Of a stretch of 64,000 nt of DNA, positions 8,477 through 17,909 are shown one piece after another. The notes beneath the pieces were generated by a model that was not told where the DNA came from, did no database searches, and was given only the letters and a program-made list of their open reading frames with translations. The position numbers were made by a program, and so were the translations under genes. This DNA comes from Sva-07 sp963728195 (lineage in GTDB: Bacteria > Actinomycetota > Acidimicrobiia > Acidimicrobiales > Ilumatobacteraceae): NCBI GenBank assembly GCA_963728195.1, contig CAVSIX010000018.1:22820-86819 (forward strand). The letters run 5' to 3'. Numbering within the stretch: the stretch's first letter is position 1; every line of letters begins with the position of its first letter.

Positions 8477-8767
8477 TCAGTCGTCGAGGAACTCGATGTC
8501 GATCTCGACATCGTCCTTGCTCGCCGCGGCCCGAGCGACGGTGCGGATGCTCGCTGCGGTGCGTCCCCGACGGCCGATGACCCGTCCGAGCTCGCCTTCG
8601 CCGACGCGCACGTTCAGCGTCGGGCGGCGACCGGAGTCGTCGACTTCGACGGTGACCGAGTCGGGATCGTCGACGAGCGACTTCACGATGTGGGTCAGCA
8701 CGGCGACCGCGGTGGGTGCCACCTCGTCCGACGACTCGTGACCGGTGTCGGTGTCGACGTCGCTCAC
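8477..8767 (-). CDS. khpA: KH-domain RNA-binding protein KhpA
   Basis: 96 residues from a GTG at 8767 that overlaps the rpsP stop in GTGA. The KH type II core has the RNA-binding loop GRVIGRRGRTAASIRTV (GxxG as GRRG). An acidic T/D/E-rich N-terminus of about 20 residues precedes the domain. KhpA usually pairs with KhpB/EloR and influences cell elongation and small-RNA biology in Gram-positives. The position between rpsP and rimM is canonical. Confidence 0.93.
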   Translation of the reverse strand: MSDVDTDTGHESSDEVAPTAVAVLTHIVKSLVDDPDSVTVEVDDSGRRPTLNVRVGEGELGRVIGRRGRTAASIRTVARAAASKDDVEIDIEFLDD

Positions 8768-9036
8768 TTGCTCGCCTTGGCTGCCTCGAACTGTTCGATG
8801 GCGCCGGAGATCTGGAGGAGCTTGGCGACACGCTCGGTCGGCTGCGCACCGTCGGCGAGCCACTTCACGGCCTTGTCGTTGTCGACGGTGAGCACCGACG
8901 GATCCTGACGCGGGTCGTAATGACCGAGGATCTCGATGAATCGACCGTCACGCGGCGAGCGGGCGTCGGCCGCGACGATGCGGTACTGGGGCTGCTTCTT
9001 CTTGCCGATGCGGGTGAGCCGCAACTTGACTGCCAT
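8764..9036 (-). CDS. rpsP: 30S ribosomal protein bS16
   Basis: 90 residues; starts MAVKLRLTRIGKKKQPQYR and contains the conserved ADARSPRDGRFIEILGHYDP block. A Shine-Dalgarno-like CAGGAG precedes the ATG. First gene of the ribosome-maturation operon, about 100 bases downstream of ffh, in the same direction. Confidence 0.98.
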   Translation of the reverse strand: MAVKLRLTRIGKKKQPQYRIVAADARSPRDGRFIEILGHYDPRQDPSVLTVDNDKAVKWLADGAQPTERVAKLLQISGAIEQFEAAKASK

Positions 9037-9132
9037 CTGAAATCGATACTCCTGGGTGCAAATGAGAACGTGGCAAGGCTAGCGGCGGGCGTCGGAATCC
9101 CCTCGCCGACCTGGCGTGAGGATGCGTGGGCG

Positions 9133-10596
9133 TCAGCGGTTGGGAACCCCGGGCAGACCCGGCATGTTCGGCATGCCGGGAAGCCCCGGGATGTCCATCC
9201 CGGCGGGCGCATTCGGGTCGAGCAGTCCGGGCGGAAGGCCCCGTCCCTTCGGACCGGAGCCCTTGCGGCCCTTCTTTCCCTTCTTCCCCTTGCCCGGGCG
9301 GCCCCCTCCCGGGCCTCCCATGCCCATCTTCTTCATCATCTTCTGCATCTCACTGAACTGCTTCACCAGGCGGTTCACGTCGCCGACCTCGGTGCCCGAG
9401 CCGTTGGCGATGCGCTGGCGGCGGCTCCCGTTGATGATCACGGGTTGGGCACGTTCCTCGGGCGTCATCGAGCGAATGATCGCTTCGATCGGCTTCAGGT
9501 CGTCGTCGTCGATCTTGGCGCCCTTGAGTTCCTTCGGCATGCCCGGCATCATCCCGAGCAGGTTGCCGAGCGAGCCCATCTTCTTGATCTGCTGCATCTG
9601 CTCGAGGAAGTCGTCGAGGGTGAACTGGCCCTCCATCAGCTTCGCTGCGGCCTGCTCCGCCTGGTCGGCCTCGAAGGCACGCTCGGCCTGCTCGATCAGG
9701 GTGAGCATGTCGCCCATGCCCAGGATGCGCCCGGCCATGCGGTCGGGGTGGAACTGCTCGAACTCGGTGAGTTTCTCTCCGGTCGATGCGAAGGCGATCG
9801 GCCGGCCGATGACCTCCTTGACCGACAGCGCCGCACCGCCGCGGGCATCGCCGTCCATCTTCGACATGATCACGCCGTCGATCTGGAGTGTCTCGTGGAA
9901 CGCCTCGGCGGTCTGGACGGCGTCCTGGCCGGTCATCGCGTCGACGACCAGGAACGTGTAGTCGGGCTTGACCGCAGCAGAGATCTGACGGACCTGCTCC
10001 ATCATCTCGGCGTCGATCGACAGCCGGCCGGCGGTGTCGACGATCACGACGTCGCGACCGAGGCGCTTGGCTTCCTCGAGGCCAGCGGCCGACGCCCGCA
10101 CGGGGTCGGACGGGTCCGAGAACACCGGCACGTCGATCTGGCGACCGAGGGTACGCAACTGCTCGACGGCGGCGGGGCGTTGGAGGTCGGCACCGACGAG
10201 CAACGGCTGGCGGCCCTGGCCCTTGAACCAGGTGGCCAACTTGGCCGAGTTGGTGGTCTTGCCGGAACCCTGCAGACCGGCCATCAACACGACGGTCGGT
10301 GGCTTGGAGGCGTAGGTGATCGAGAGCGTCTCGCCGCCGAGGGCGCGGGTCAACTCGTCGTTGACGGCCTTGACGACCTGCTGAGCCGGATCGAGGGCGG
10401 ACGAGCGGGTGGCACCGATCGCCGCCTCGCGGATCCGATTGCAGACCGAGCGGACGACGGTGACGTTGACGTCGGCCTCGAGGAGCGCCGTGCGGATCTC
10501 CTTCATCACCTCGTCGACGTCGGCCTCGGTCAGCCGGCCCTTGCCGCGGACCTTCTTGACGATGCCTTCGAGTCGTGTTGAGAGATTGTCGAACAT
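9133..10596 (-). CDS. ffh: Signal recognition particle protein Ffh
   Basis: 487 residues. N domain, then GTPase G domain with GLQGSGKTT, DTAGRLS and SKMDGDARGG, then a methionine-rich M domain (EMQKMMKKMGM) and a glycine/lysine-rich tail. It binds 4.5S RNA and signal sequences and docks on FtsY, which lies 2 kb away. The ATG at 10596 (MFDNLSTRLEGIVKKVRG) matches the family start; 24 extra in-frame codons upstream have no family support. Confidence 0.98.
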   Translation of the reverse strand: MFDNLSTRLEGIVKKVRGKGRLTEADVDEVMKEIRTALLEADVNVTVVRSVCNRIREAAIGATRSSALDPAQQVVKAVNDELTRALGGETLSITYASKPPTVVLMAGLQGSGKTTNSAKLATWFKGQGRQPLLVGADLQRPAAVEQLRTLGRQIDVPVFSDPSDPVRASAAGLEEAKRLGRDVVIVDTAGRLSIDAEMMEQVRQISAAVKPDYTFLVVDAMTGQDAVQTAEAFHETLQIDGVIMSKMDGDARGGAALSVKEVIGRPIAFASTGEKLTEFEQFHPDRMAGRILGMGDMLTLIEQAERAFEADQAEQAAAKLMEGQFTLDDFLEQMQQIKKMGSLGNLLGMMPGMPKELKGAKIDDDDLKPIEAIIRSMTPEERAQPVIINGSRRQRIANGSGTEVGDVNRLVKQFSEMQKMMKKMGMGGPGGGRPGKGKKGKKGRKGSGPKGRGLPPGLLDPNAPAGMDIPGLPGMPNMPGLPGVPNR

Positions 10597-10674
10597 CAGG
10601 CCACCGAGGTTACCTGGCACCTTCACGCGCCCAAGTGTGGGCAGCTCGTCATGGCGCCGTTGCTCCACTTGTCA

Positions 10675-10687
10675 GGGGTCAGACCCC
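10675..10687. repeat. GGGGTC-A-GACCCC palindrome
   Basis: A perfect 6-bp inverted repeat with a one-base centre lies in the 143-base space between ffh and the acyl-CoA dehydrogenase gene, followed within 10 bases by a second small hairpin (ACGCC-TTC-GGCGT). Together they look like a REP-type or terminator structure for the acyl-CoA dehydrogenase transcript; no U-run is present. Confidence 0.4.
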
Positions 10688-10739
10688 AGTTTCAACGCCT
10701 TCGGCGTCGCAACTCGCTTCGGACCCCCGGATCGAACAC

Positions 10740-11981
10740 TCAGTTTCGGGGCACCTGGTTCCACGGGACCGACTTGTCGACGCGGGGCTCACCCGGCAGG
10801 CCGAGCACCTGCTCGCCGATGATGTTGCGCAGGATCTCCGACGTGCCGCCCTCGATCGAGTTGGCCCGCACCCGCAGGAACGAGTACCGGGTGCCGTGGG
10901 TGCCGCCGCTGATGTCGAGGTCGCCCGGGCGGCGGAACGTGTAGTCGTAGCCGATCAGTGCGTCGGCGCCCATCAGGTCGATGCAGAACTCGTAGAGCGG
11001 CTTGTTCAGCTCGGAGAACGCCAGCTTGGCGATCGTCATCTCGGGACCGGGGTTGCCGGCCTTCGCGTTCTCGCCGGCGCGGCGGTTGGTGAGGCGGTTG
11101 ACCTCCGCCTGACACCACAGCTGCATCAGGCGGTCCTTGCGGGCACCGTCCTGCTCGGACGGGTCGAGCGTCTTCCAGATCTCGACGGCATCATTGGCCG
11201 CCGCACCGCGGCGACCGACCGACCCGCTCCCGGCGCCGCTGCCCGTGCCGATCGCGTTGCGTTCGTTCATCAGCGTCGTGAGACTCGCCCGCCAGCCCTC
11301 GCCGACATCGCCGATGCGGTACGCGTCGGGGATCCGGGCGTCGGTCATGTAGACCTCGTTGAACTCGGCCTCGCCGGTGATCTGGCGCAGCGGGCGCACC
11401 TCGACGCCGTCGGCGTGCATGTCGAGGGCGAAGTACGTCATGCCCTTGTGCTTCGGAGCGTCGGGATCGGTCCGAGTCACGAGCATCCCGAAGTCGGCGA
11501 GGTGGGCCATCGTGTTCCACACCTTCTGGCCGTTGACGATCCATTCGTCGCCGTCACGCTCGGCCCTGGTGGCGAGGCCGGCGAAGTCCGAACCGGCGCC
11601 GGGCTCGGAGAACAGCTGGCACCAGATCTCCTCGCCGGTGAACATCGGGCGCAGGAAGCGCTCCTTGGCCTCGTGGCTGCCGTGGGTGACGATCGTCGGG
11701 CCGGCGAGCGCCATGAAGAAGCTGACCGGTTCGGTCGGCGCCGCGCCCGCCTCGCGCATGCGGGTGTCGACGAGTTTGTTCAGTTCGGGACGCACGCCGA
11801 GCCCGCCGTAGCCCTTCGGGAAGTGCACCCAGGCGAGCCCGGCGTCGTAGCGGGCGCCACGGAAGGCGACGTTGTCCATCGTCGTCGGATCGTTGTCGGC
11901 GAGGAACGCATCGACCGCCTCGGTGACCGTTCGGGTCTCCGGATCGGTGGCAGCATTCGGGCGCGAGTCGAGGGTCGTCAT
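10740..11981 (-). CDS. Acyl-CoA dehydrogenase family protein
   Basis: 413 residues. The FAD-binding middle domain is recognisable (QLFSEPGAGSDFAGLATRAERDGDEWIVNGQKVWNT) and the C-terminal helical domain ends with NSIEGGTSEILRNIIGEQVLGLP, where the family places its flavin contacts. It would oxidise an acyl-CoA at the alpha-beta position, passing electrons to ETF. A glycine/serine-rich insert (about residues 255-267) sits in the linker before the last domain. It stands between two SRP genes without functional connection to them; substrate unknown. Confidence 0.92.
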   Translation of the reverse strand: MTTLDSRPNAATDPETRTVTEAVDAFLADNDPTTMDNVAFRGARYDAGLAWVHFPKGYGGLGVRPELNKLVDTRMREAGAAPTEPVSFFMALAGPTIVTHGSHEAKERFLRPMFTGEEIWCQLFSEPGAGSDFAGLATRAERDGDEWIVNGQKVWNTMAHLADFGMLVTRTDPDAPKHKGMTYFALDMHADGVEVRPLRQITGEAEFNEVYMTDARIPDAYRIGDVGEGWRASLTTLMNERNAIGTGSGAGSGSVGRRGAAANDAVEIWKTLDPSEQDGARKDRLMQLWCQAEVNRLTNRRAGENAKAGNPGPEMTIAKLAFSELNKPLYEFCIDLMGADALIGYDYTFRRPGDLDISGGTHGTRYSFLRVRANSIEGGTSEILRNIIGEQVLGLPGEPRVDKSVPWNQVPRN

Positions 11982-12054
11982 CGCGTCAGTCTGTCAGGCC
12001 ACCCCGGTCCGCCCGAAGCCCGCGGGCGCGGGCGATCGGTCGATCGATCGACCG

Positions 12055-13200
12055 TCAGGGCTCGACGAGGGCGGCGACGAACTCGGCGGGGTCGAACGGG
12101 ATCAGGTCCTCGATCGTCTCGCCGATGCCGACCAGCTTCACCGGAATGCCGAGTTCGGTCTCGATGGCGAACACGATCCCGCCCTTGGCGGACCCGTCGA
12201 GCTTGGTCAGCACGACACCGGTGACGTCGGTGGCCTCGCCGAACTCGCGGGCCTGGGTCAGCCCGTTCTGGCCGGTGGTCGCATCGATGACGAGCAGTGT
12301 TTCGGTCACGCGGCCCGCACCCTTCTCCGCCACGCGCCGGACCTTCTTCAGTTCTTCCATCAGGTTCGACTTGGTGTGCAGGCGGCCAGCGGTGTCGGCC
12401 ATCACCAGCTCGATGTTGCGCGCCGAGGCACGCTCGACACCGTCGAAGATCACCGCGCTCGGATCGCTACCCTCCGCACCGCGGACGATCTCGGCGCCGG
12501 ACCGCTCCGCCCACGTCGTCAGCTGCTCGGCGGCTGCGGCGCGGAACGTGTCACCGGCGGCCATCAGCACGGTGCGGCCTTCGCGGATCTGCTGATTCGA
12601 CAGCTTGCCGATCGTGGTGGTCTTGCCGACGCCGTTGACGCCGACGAACATCCAGACGTTCGGGCTGCCCGCCTCGCCGGGCTCGAACGACAACGCACGG
12701 TCAGATCCCTCGAGGCGCGACACCATCTCGGCCTCGAGTTCGTCGAGCAACGCCTGGGGCTCGGTGATCTCCTTCGCCGCGACCTTCGCACGGAGCCCGT
12801 CGATCAGTTCGGTGGTGACACCCACGCCCACATCGGCGCGCAGCAGTGCTTCCTCGAGGTCCTCGAAGCTCTCCTCGGTGATCCCGCTGCGGCCCAGCAC
12901 CCCGGCGAAGGCGCCGGTGAAGGCGAGACGCGCCTTGGCGAGGCGTTCACGCAGGGACGCCGGCTTGACCGGCTCGACCTCGACGACCTCGATCTCGATC
13001 TCGACGACTTCGTCGGGGCGTTCCTCGACGATCGTGCCGGTCGCAGCGCCGTCGGGCCTGGGCGGTGGTGCCGCCGGCCGGGTCGGGCGCGCCGGTGGTG
13101 CAGCACTGCGAGCGGCGTTGCGCCGACTGACGACGACCACACCGATCCCGAAGGCGACCACCAGGACGGCGAGGATCAGAAATATGACTTCGATGTCCAT
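12055..13200 (-). CDS. ftsY: Signal recognition particle receptor FtsY, with N-terminal membrane anchor
   Basis: 381 residues. Residues 4-23 form a membrane helix (VIFLILAVLVVAFGIGVVVV), followed by a P/A-rich linker and an acidic E/V/I stretch, then the NG domain with GVNGVGKTTTIGKLS, DTAGRLHTK and TKLDGSAKGG. A direct membrane anchor is the usual actinobacterial solution, unlike the amphipathic helices of E. coli FtsY. A TAGCGT box lies nine bases before the ATG, suggesting a near-leaderless own promoter. It lies downstream of smc, separated by a cluster of palindromic repeats. Confidence 0.97.
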   Translation of the reverse strand: MDIEVIFLILAVLVVAFGIGVVVVSRRNAARSAAPPARPTRPAAPPPRPDGAATGTIVEERPDEVVEIEIEVVEVEPVKPASLRERLAKARLAFTGAFAGVLGRSGITEESFEDLEEALLRADVGVGVTTELIDGLRAKVAAKEITEPQALLDELEAEMVSRLEGSDRALSFEPGEAGSPNVWMFVGVNGVGKTTTIGKLSNQQIREGRTVLMAAGDTFRAAAAEQLTTWAERSGAEIVRGAEGSDPSAVIFDGVERASARNIELVMADTAGRLHTKSNLMEELKKVRRVAEKGAGRVTETLLVIDATTGQNGLTQAREFGEATDVTGVVLTKLDGSAKGGIVFAIETELGIPVKLVGIGETIEDLIPFDPAEFVAALVEP

Positions 13201-13239
13201 CGTCGTTCGACGCTACCGCCGACGACCCGTCGCAGGTTT

Positions 13240-13417
13240 GTGTGAGCGCAGACGCACAGCTTCGACGTTGTCGCTCACACGAACGGGCAGGGCTGGATTT
13301 GTGTGAGCGCAGACGCACAGCTTCGACGTTGTCGCTCACATGAATCGAGGATGCACCGAGGCGAGCGGCGGGATTTGTGTGAGCGCAGACGCACAGCTTC
13401 GACGTTGTCGCTCACAC
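13240..13417. repeat. Three copies of a 41-bp palindromic unit between smc and ftsY
   Basis: Units at 13240-13280, 13301-13341 and 13377-13417 each start GTGTGAGCG and end CGCTCACAC (last base T in unit 2), giving a 9-bp perfect inverted repeat around a 23-base centre that is identical in all three. Each unit is preceded by TTT; units 1 and 3 also share GAACGGGCAG on the right. Spacings are 61 and 76 bases. The near-perfect identity suggests recent duplication or selection. The 252-base space contains no gene. Confidence 0.9.
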
Positions 13418-13452
13418 GAACGGGCAGAGGCCGCAGGGAGCGGGGAGGGCGG

Positions 13453-16400
13453 TCAGTTGGGGGAGGTCGCGGCGGCGGTGATGCGCTCGGTGACGACCTT
13501 GCTGGAACCGCCGGGCTGCATGCTGACGCCGAGCAGGCAGTCGCCGGCCTCCATCGTGCGCTTCTGGTGCGACACGACGATGAGCTGCGCGTCCTTGCGG
13601 AACTCCTGGATCAGCCCGAGGAACCGGTGCAGGTTGACGTCGTCGAGGGCGGCCTCGACCTCGTCCATCACGTAGAACGGCGACGGCCGGGAGCGGAACA
13701 CGGCGAAGAGGTACGCGAGTGCGGTGAGGCTGCGCTCGCCGCCCGACAGCAGCGACAGCTTCTTGACGTTCTTGCCGCTCGGCTTCGCCGCGACCTCGAT
13801 GCCGGTGTTGAGCAGGTCGTCGGGGGCAGTCAGCTCGAGCTTGCCGACGCCGCCGGGGAACAGCAGCCCGAACAGCTGGGTGAAGTTCTCGCTGACGTCG
13901 GCGAACGCCGAGGCGAACACGTTCTGGATCTCGGCGTCGACCGCGGCGATCACGCGCGACAGCTCCCGCCGGGTGGAGCGGACGTCCTCGAGTTGCTCCT
14001 CGAGGAACGTGTGCCGCGTCTGGAGTTCGTTGAACTCCTCGAGCGCCAGCGGGTTGATCGGACCGAGCAGGCGTAGCTCACGCTCGAGCTCGCGCACCCG
14101 ACCAGCGGGGGTCGCACCGTCGGGCAACACCGGCATGGGAGCGGCCTCCGCCGCCGACGGTTCGATGTCGAGGTCTCGCCGCAGCGTCTCGATCGCCGTC
14201 TCGAGGCGGAGCTTGGCTTCGGCCTCGCCCAGCTCGGCCTGCCGCGCCCGCTCGCGCGAGGCGTCGAGGGCATGCTCCTTCTCGCTGCGTTCGCGACGGT
14301 GCTGGTCGAGCTCGGTGGTCAGCCCACGCACCTCGTCGCTCTGGCGTCTGCGCTGCTCGACGAGATCGGTGTGCAACACCTCGACGACCTCGCGATGGGC
14401 GGTCACCCGCTCGGCGAGGCGGTCGATCGCCGCGATGTCGCGCTCGATCGTCTTGCGGCGCCCTTCGGCAGCGATGCGGGCCTCGGCGTCGGCGGCCAGG
14501 CGGCGCTCGGTCTCGTCGAGTCGTCGCTCGAGGAGCTGATGGCGCTCGTGCAGCCCGGCGTTGTGTACCTCGAGGTCCTTGCGGCGAGACGCCAGCACGG
14601 CTGCCCTGGATTCGAGTTCGGCCCGCAGCTCGCCGCGAGCACGTGCAGCGTCCGCCTCGGCCTGTTCGTCGGACTCGAGCGCCGGCAACAGCGATTCGAG
14701 TTCGCCGATGCGCTGCTCGTCACGCACGATGTTGGCGGTGACGTCGTCGATCGAACGTTCGAGGTTCTCGAGCTCGGCCTCTGCTTCGCGGTGTTCGCGC
14801 TGTGCCTGCGCCAATCCCTCGGATGCGGCGGTGAAACGGGCGTCGTTCGCATCGAGACGGCGCACCAGGTCGGCTTCAGCGGCCCTGGCCGCCTGCAGCG
14901 CGCGCTCGGAGGAAGCGACCGCCTCGGTGGCGCGTTCGAGTTCGTCGGCAGCGGAGCGTGCGCGCTCGAGTGCGTCGTCGAGCGCAGCAGCGGTCGCACC
15001 GCTGCCGGCAGCTCCCACCCGCCAACCGCTCAGCCCGAACCGATCACCGGCTGCGGTGACGACGACGGCGTCGGGGTGGCTCAGTGCGGCGTCGACGGCG
15101 GCGCCCAGATCGTCGACGCGCACCGCCGACCCGAGCAGGCCATCGAGGAGGGCATCGACGCCGGCGCGCGACGAACGGGCGTGTGGCCGGACCGCATCGC
15201 CGACATCGGGTCGCGTCTGGCCTGCGGGACGGGTACCGAGCGCGATCACGGCGCCGGTCGTGTCGGAACTGCGCAGCGCATCGAGCGCCCGGCGACCGGC
15301 GGTGGGATCGTCGACGACGACGGCGGTCAGCGACTCGCCGAGCGCCGCCTCGACCGCTGGCTCCCATCCGGCATCGATCTCGATCAGATCCAGCAGGGTG
15401 CCGAGCACGCCGTCGACACCGGCGAGCCGCTCGGCGCCGGCGCGGGCGCGGGCGGCGTCGAGGGCCAGTTCGAGCGCTTCGACACGGGCGCTCCAACGCG
15501 AGGCCGCTTCGGCGGCGTCGTTGCGCAACGACTGGCGGGCTTCGTGCATCGACACGGCCTCGGCGAGCGCCGCCTCGGCGAGTTCGACCTCGGCGACCAG
15601 CGGCTCCTCGACCGTGCCGGCCTCGTCGCAGTCGGAACGGAATCTGACCGCACGCTCGGCGCTGGCGTCACGCTTGGCGGCGAGCGAGTCGAACCGTTCG
15701 CGGAATCGCCGCAGGTCGCCGGTGGACCGTTCGAGCGACGACCGCACCGAGCGCAGCTCGCCGCGCACCTCGGCGGCCGCGCTGGCAGCCTGGGAACCGC
15801 TCTGGTCGGACCCGACCGCCTCCATCATCCTCGAACGCTCGATACGGAAGCTCTCCTCGTCGGCGATCAGCGCCTCGGAGGAGGGCTCGATCTCGGCGAG
15901 CGCCACGGTGACGTCGTCGAGTTCGGAGCGGAAGCGAGCAGCGTCGGCTTCGAGGTTGGCGACGACGCCGGCGTCGAGCAGTTGGCCCTTGTCGCGCTCC
16001 AACGAGCGGCGGCGCTCCACGAGCACCGCCGACAGTCCACGGGCGCGCTCGCGGAGCTGCTCGACGCGCACGAGCCGGTCGCTGACGTCGCTCGCTCCAC
16101 GTGCGGACAGCTGCGCCTCGATCGCCATCACCTGCGTGTCGAGCGATGCGAGCGCCGACTTCAGCTCCGACTCGATCGTGGCACTCTCGAGACGGGTGAC
16201 CGCCAGCGCTTCGAGCTTGGCGCGCCACGATGCGATCTCGCGGCCCGACACGTAGGTCTTGACCTCGGTGAGCTCGGCGATCAGCGAACCGTGACGCTCG
16301 GCGGCCTGCGCCTGGCGCTCCAGCGGACGCAACTGGCGACGCACCTCGCGCAGCAGGTCCTGGACGCGCAACAGGTTGGCCTCGGTGGCGTCGAGGCGAC

Positions 16401-16935
16401 GCTCGGCCTTCTCCTTGCGCTTGCGGAACTTCAGCACGCCGGCGGCCTCTTCGATGATCGCCCGGCGTTCCTCGGGCCGAGCGTTGAGCACGGCGTCGAT
16501 CTGGCCCTGGCTGACGATCACGTGCTGCTGGCGGCCGACGCCGGCGTCGGACAGCAGCTCCTGCACGTCGAGTAGACGGCACGGCACGCCGTTGATCGCA
16601 TACTCGGAGTCGCCGGTGCGGAACAGCACACGCGTGACGGTGACCTCGCTCAGCTCCACGCCGAGCGTGCCGTCGGAGTTGTCGATCGTGATGCTGACCT
16701 CGGCGCGCCCGAGCGCCGGGCGCGACGCCGTGCCGGCGAAGATCACGTCGTCCATCTTCTGGCTGCGCACCGCCTTGGGCGCCTGGGCGCCGAGCACCCA
16801 GGCGATGGCGTCGACGACGTTCGACTTGCCGGAACCGTTGGGGCCGACGACGACGGTCACACCGGGTTCGAGCACCATCGTGGTGCTGTCGGCGAACGAC
16901 TTGAACCCCTTGAGGTTGAGACTCTTCAGGAACAC
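13453..16935 (-). CDS. smc: Chromosome segregation protein SMC
   Basis: 1160 residues. N-terminal ATPase half with Walker A GPNGSGKSN (31-39), a first coiled coil, the hinge around residues 490-640 (GVDGVLGTLLDLIEIDAGWEPAVEAALG), a second coiled coil rich in R, E, L and A, and the C-terminal half with signature LSGGERSLTALAYLF and Walker B FYVMDEVEAALDD. It compacts and segregates chromosomes with ScpAB. The GTG at 16935 gives the usual FLKSLNLKGFKSFAD start; TAACTT lies ten bases upstream. Followed downstream by palindromic repeats and ftsY. Confidence 0.98.
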   Translation of the reverse strand: MFLKSLNLKGFKSFADSTTMVLEPGVTVVVGPNGSGKSNVVDAIAWVLGAQAPKAVRSQKMDDVIFAGTASRPALGRAEVSITIDNSDGTLGVELSEVTVTRVLFRTGDSEYAINGVPCRLLDVQELLSDAGVGRQQHVIVSQGQIDAVLNARPEERRAIIEEAAGVLKFRKRKEKAERRLDATEANLLRVQDLLREVRRQLRPLERQAQAAERHGSLIAELTEVKTYVSGREIASWRAKLEALAVTRLESATIESELKSALASLDTQVMAIEAQLSARGASDVSDRLVRVEQLRERARGLSAVLVERRRSLERDKGQLLDAGVVANLEADAARFRSELDDVTVALAEIEPSSEALIADEESFRIERSRMMEAVGSDQSGSQAASAAAEVRGELRSVRSSLERSTGDLRRFRERFDSLAAKRDASAERAVRFRSDCDEAGTVEEPLVAEVELAEAALAEAVSMHEARQSLRNDAAEAASRWSARVEALELALDAARARAGAERLAGVDGVLGTLLDLIEIDAGWEPAVEAALGESLTAVVVDDPTAGRRALDALRSSDTTGAVIALGTRPAGQTRPDVGDAVRPHARSSRAGVDALLDGLLGSAVRVDDLGAAVDAALSHPDAVVVTAAGDRFGLSGWRVGAAGSGATAAALDDALERARSAADELERATEAVASSERALQAARAAEADLVRRLDANDARFTAASEGLAQAQREHREAEAELENLERSIDDVTANIVRDEQRIGELESLLPALESDEQAEADAARARGELRAELESRAAVLASRRKDLEVHNAGLHERHQLLERRLDETERRLAADAEARIAAEGRRKTIERDIAAIDRLAERVTAHREVVEVLHTDLVEQRRRQSDEVRGLTTELDQHRRERSEKEHALDASRERARQAELGEAEAKLRLETAIETLRRDLDIEPSAAEAAPMPVLPDGATPAGRVRELERELRLLGPINPLALEEFNELQTRHTFLEEQLEDVRSTRRELSRVIAAVDAEIQNVFASAFADVSENFTQLFGLLFPGGVGKLELTAPDDLLNTGIEVAAKPSGKNVKKLSLLSGGERSLTALAYLFAVFRSRPSPFYVMDEVEAALDDVNLHRFLGLIQEFRKDAQLIVVSHQKRTMEAGDCLLGVSMQPGGSSKVVTERITAAATSPN

Positions 16936-17010
16936 AGCAGCCGCGAAGTTATCCGCTCGCGGGCCCGTCGAGCCGGATCACGGGGACGGAGCACCGGCCC
17001 GGCCGCCGGG

Positions 17011-17847
17011 TCAGTGTTGGCACACCGGGCACCAGTGCGTGCCACGGCCGCCGGTCACCGACCGGCGCACCCATCCCCGTCCGCAGGTCAGACAGCGTTC
17101 ACCGCCGCGCCCGTAGACGCGATGATCGTCCTGGTAGGAGCCGCCCTCGCCCATCAGGTCGACGTACTGGGCGTCGCCGAGCGTCGACCCTCCGGCCTCG
17201 ATCGCCTCGGTGAGCACCTCGACGATCGAGCCCTGCAGCGTGGCCAGATGGCGCCGGTCGAGGCTCGACGCCGGCCGATCGGGACGCAGGCGTGCCCGGT
17301 GGAGGATCTCGTCGGCGTAGATGTTGCCGATGCCGGCCACGACGTGCTGATCGAGCAGCAGCGGCTTGAGCGCCCTCGACGTCGCGCCGAAGGCGCGGCG
17401 CAGCGTGTCGGCGTCGAACGGCTCCGCGATCGGGTCGACGCCGAGTCGGGCCAACTCGGGAACCTCCACGTCGACACGGTCGGGATCGAACACGACGACC
17501 TCACCGAACGTCCGGGGATCGACGAACCAGACCTCGTTGCCGTCGTCGAGGTGCAGCACGACGTGGGTGTGCGCCGGGCGGAGTGCGCCTGCGGGCGCCA
17601 GCAGCACCTGACCGCTCATGCGGAGATGGATCATCGCCGTGTCACCGGAGTCGAGCGGCAGCAGCAGGTATTTCCCCCGCCGATCGGCTGCGCGCACCAC
17701 GGTGTCGGTCAGCCCGGCGATCACCGCCTCGCGCGACGTGCGGCGCACCGAGCGCTCGCGACCAACGTCCACCCGTTCGATCCGCCGCCCGACGAGATGT
17801 CGCTGCAGCCCTCGCCGGACGGTTTCGACCTCGGGCAGCTCAGGCAT
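17011..17847 (-). CDS. mutM: Formamidopyrimidine-DNA glycosylase (Fpg/MutM)
   Basis: 278 residues. It removes 8-oxoguanine and other oxidised purines and cuts the abasic site. Catalytic Pro2 and Glu3 (MPELPEVETVRRGL), the beta-elimination lysine (RRGKYL, Lys59), the H2TH region (VVAGIGNIYADEILHRA) and the C-terminal zinc finger with four cysteines (CLTCGRGW ... WCPVCQ) are all present. It follows rnc by 62 bases that hold a 10-bp tandem repeat. Confidence 0.97.
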   Translation of the reverse strand: MPELPEVETVRRGLQRHLVGRRIERVDVGRERSVRRTSREAVIAGLTDTVVRAADRRGKYLLLPLDSGDTAMIHLRMSGQVLLAPAGALRPAHTHVVLHLDDGNEVWFVDPRTFGEVVVFDPDRVDVEVPELARLGVDPIAEPFDADTLRRAFGATSRALKPLLLDQHVVAGIGNIYADEILHRARLRPDRPASSLDRRHLATLQGSIVEVLTEAIEAGGSTLGDAQYVDLMGEGGSYQDDHRVYGRGGERCLTCGRGWVRRSVTGGRGTHWCPVCQH

Positions 17848-17866
17848 CGACGCCCATCGTCAATCC

Positions 17867-17906
17867 ATGTCGATCAATGTCGATCAATGTCGATCAATGT
17901 CGATCA
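17867..17906. repeat. Four direct 10-bp repeats (ATGTCGATCA) between rnc and mutM
   Basis: Four perfect, contiguous copies occupy 17867-17906, 3 bases after the rnc stop (downstream side) and 19 bases before the mutM start. On the minus strand the unit reads TGATCGACAT. A 10-bp period places each copy on the same face of the helix, as in arrays of protein-binding sites. The centre TCGATC is partly palindromic. Confidence 0.9.
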
Positions 17907-17909
17907 AGG

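Noticed and set aside
13240..13417. Possible CRISPR array (three repeats)
   Set aside because: Units are palindromic over their whole length with 20- and 35-base unequal gaps, only three copies and no cas genes.
14272..16575. 767-codon open frame on the plus strand opposite smc
   Set aside because: Composition mirrors the smc coding strand; smc motifs are complete on the other strand.
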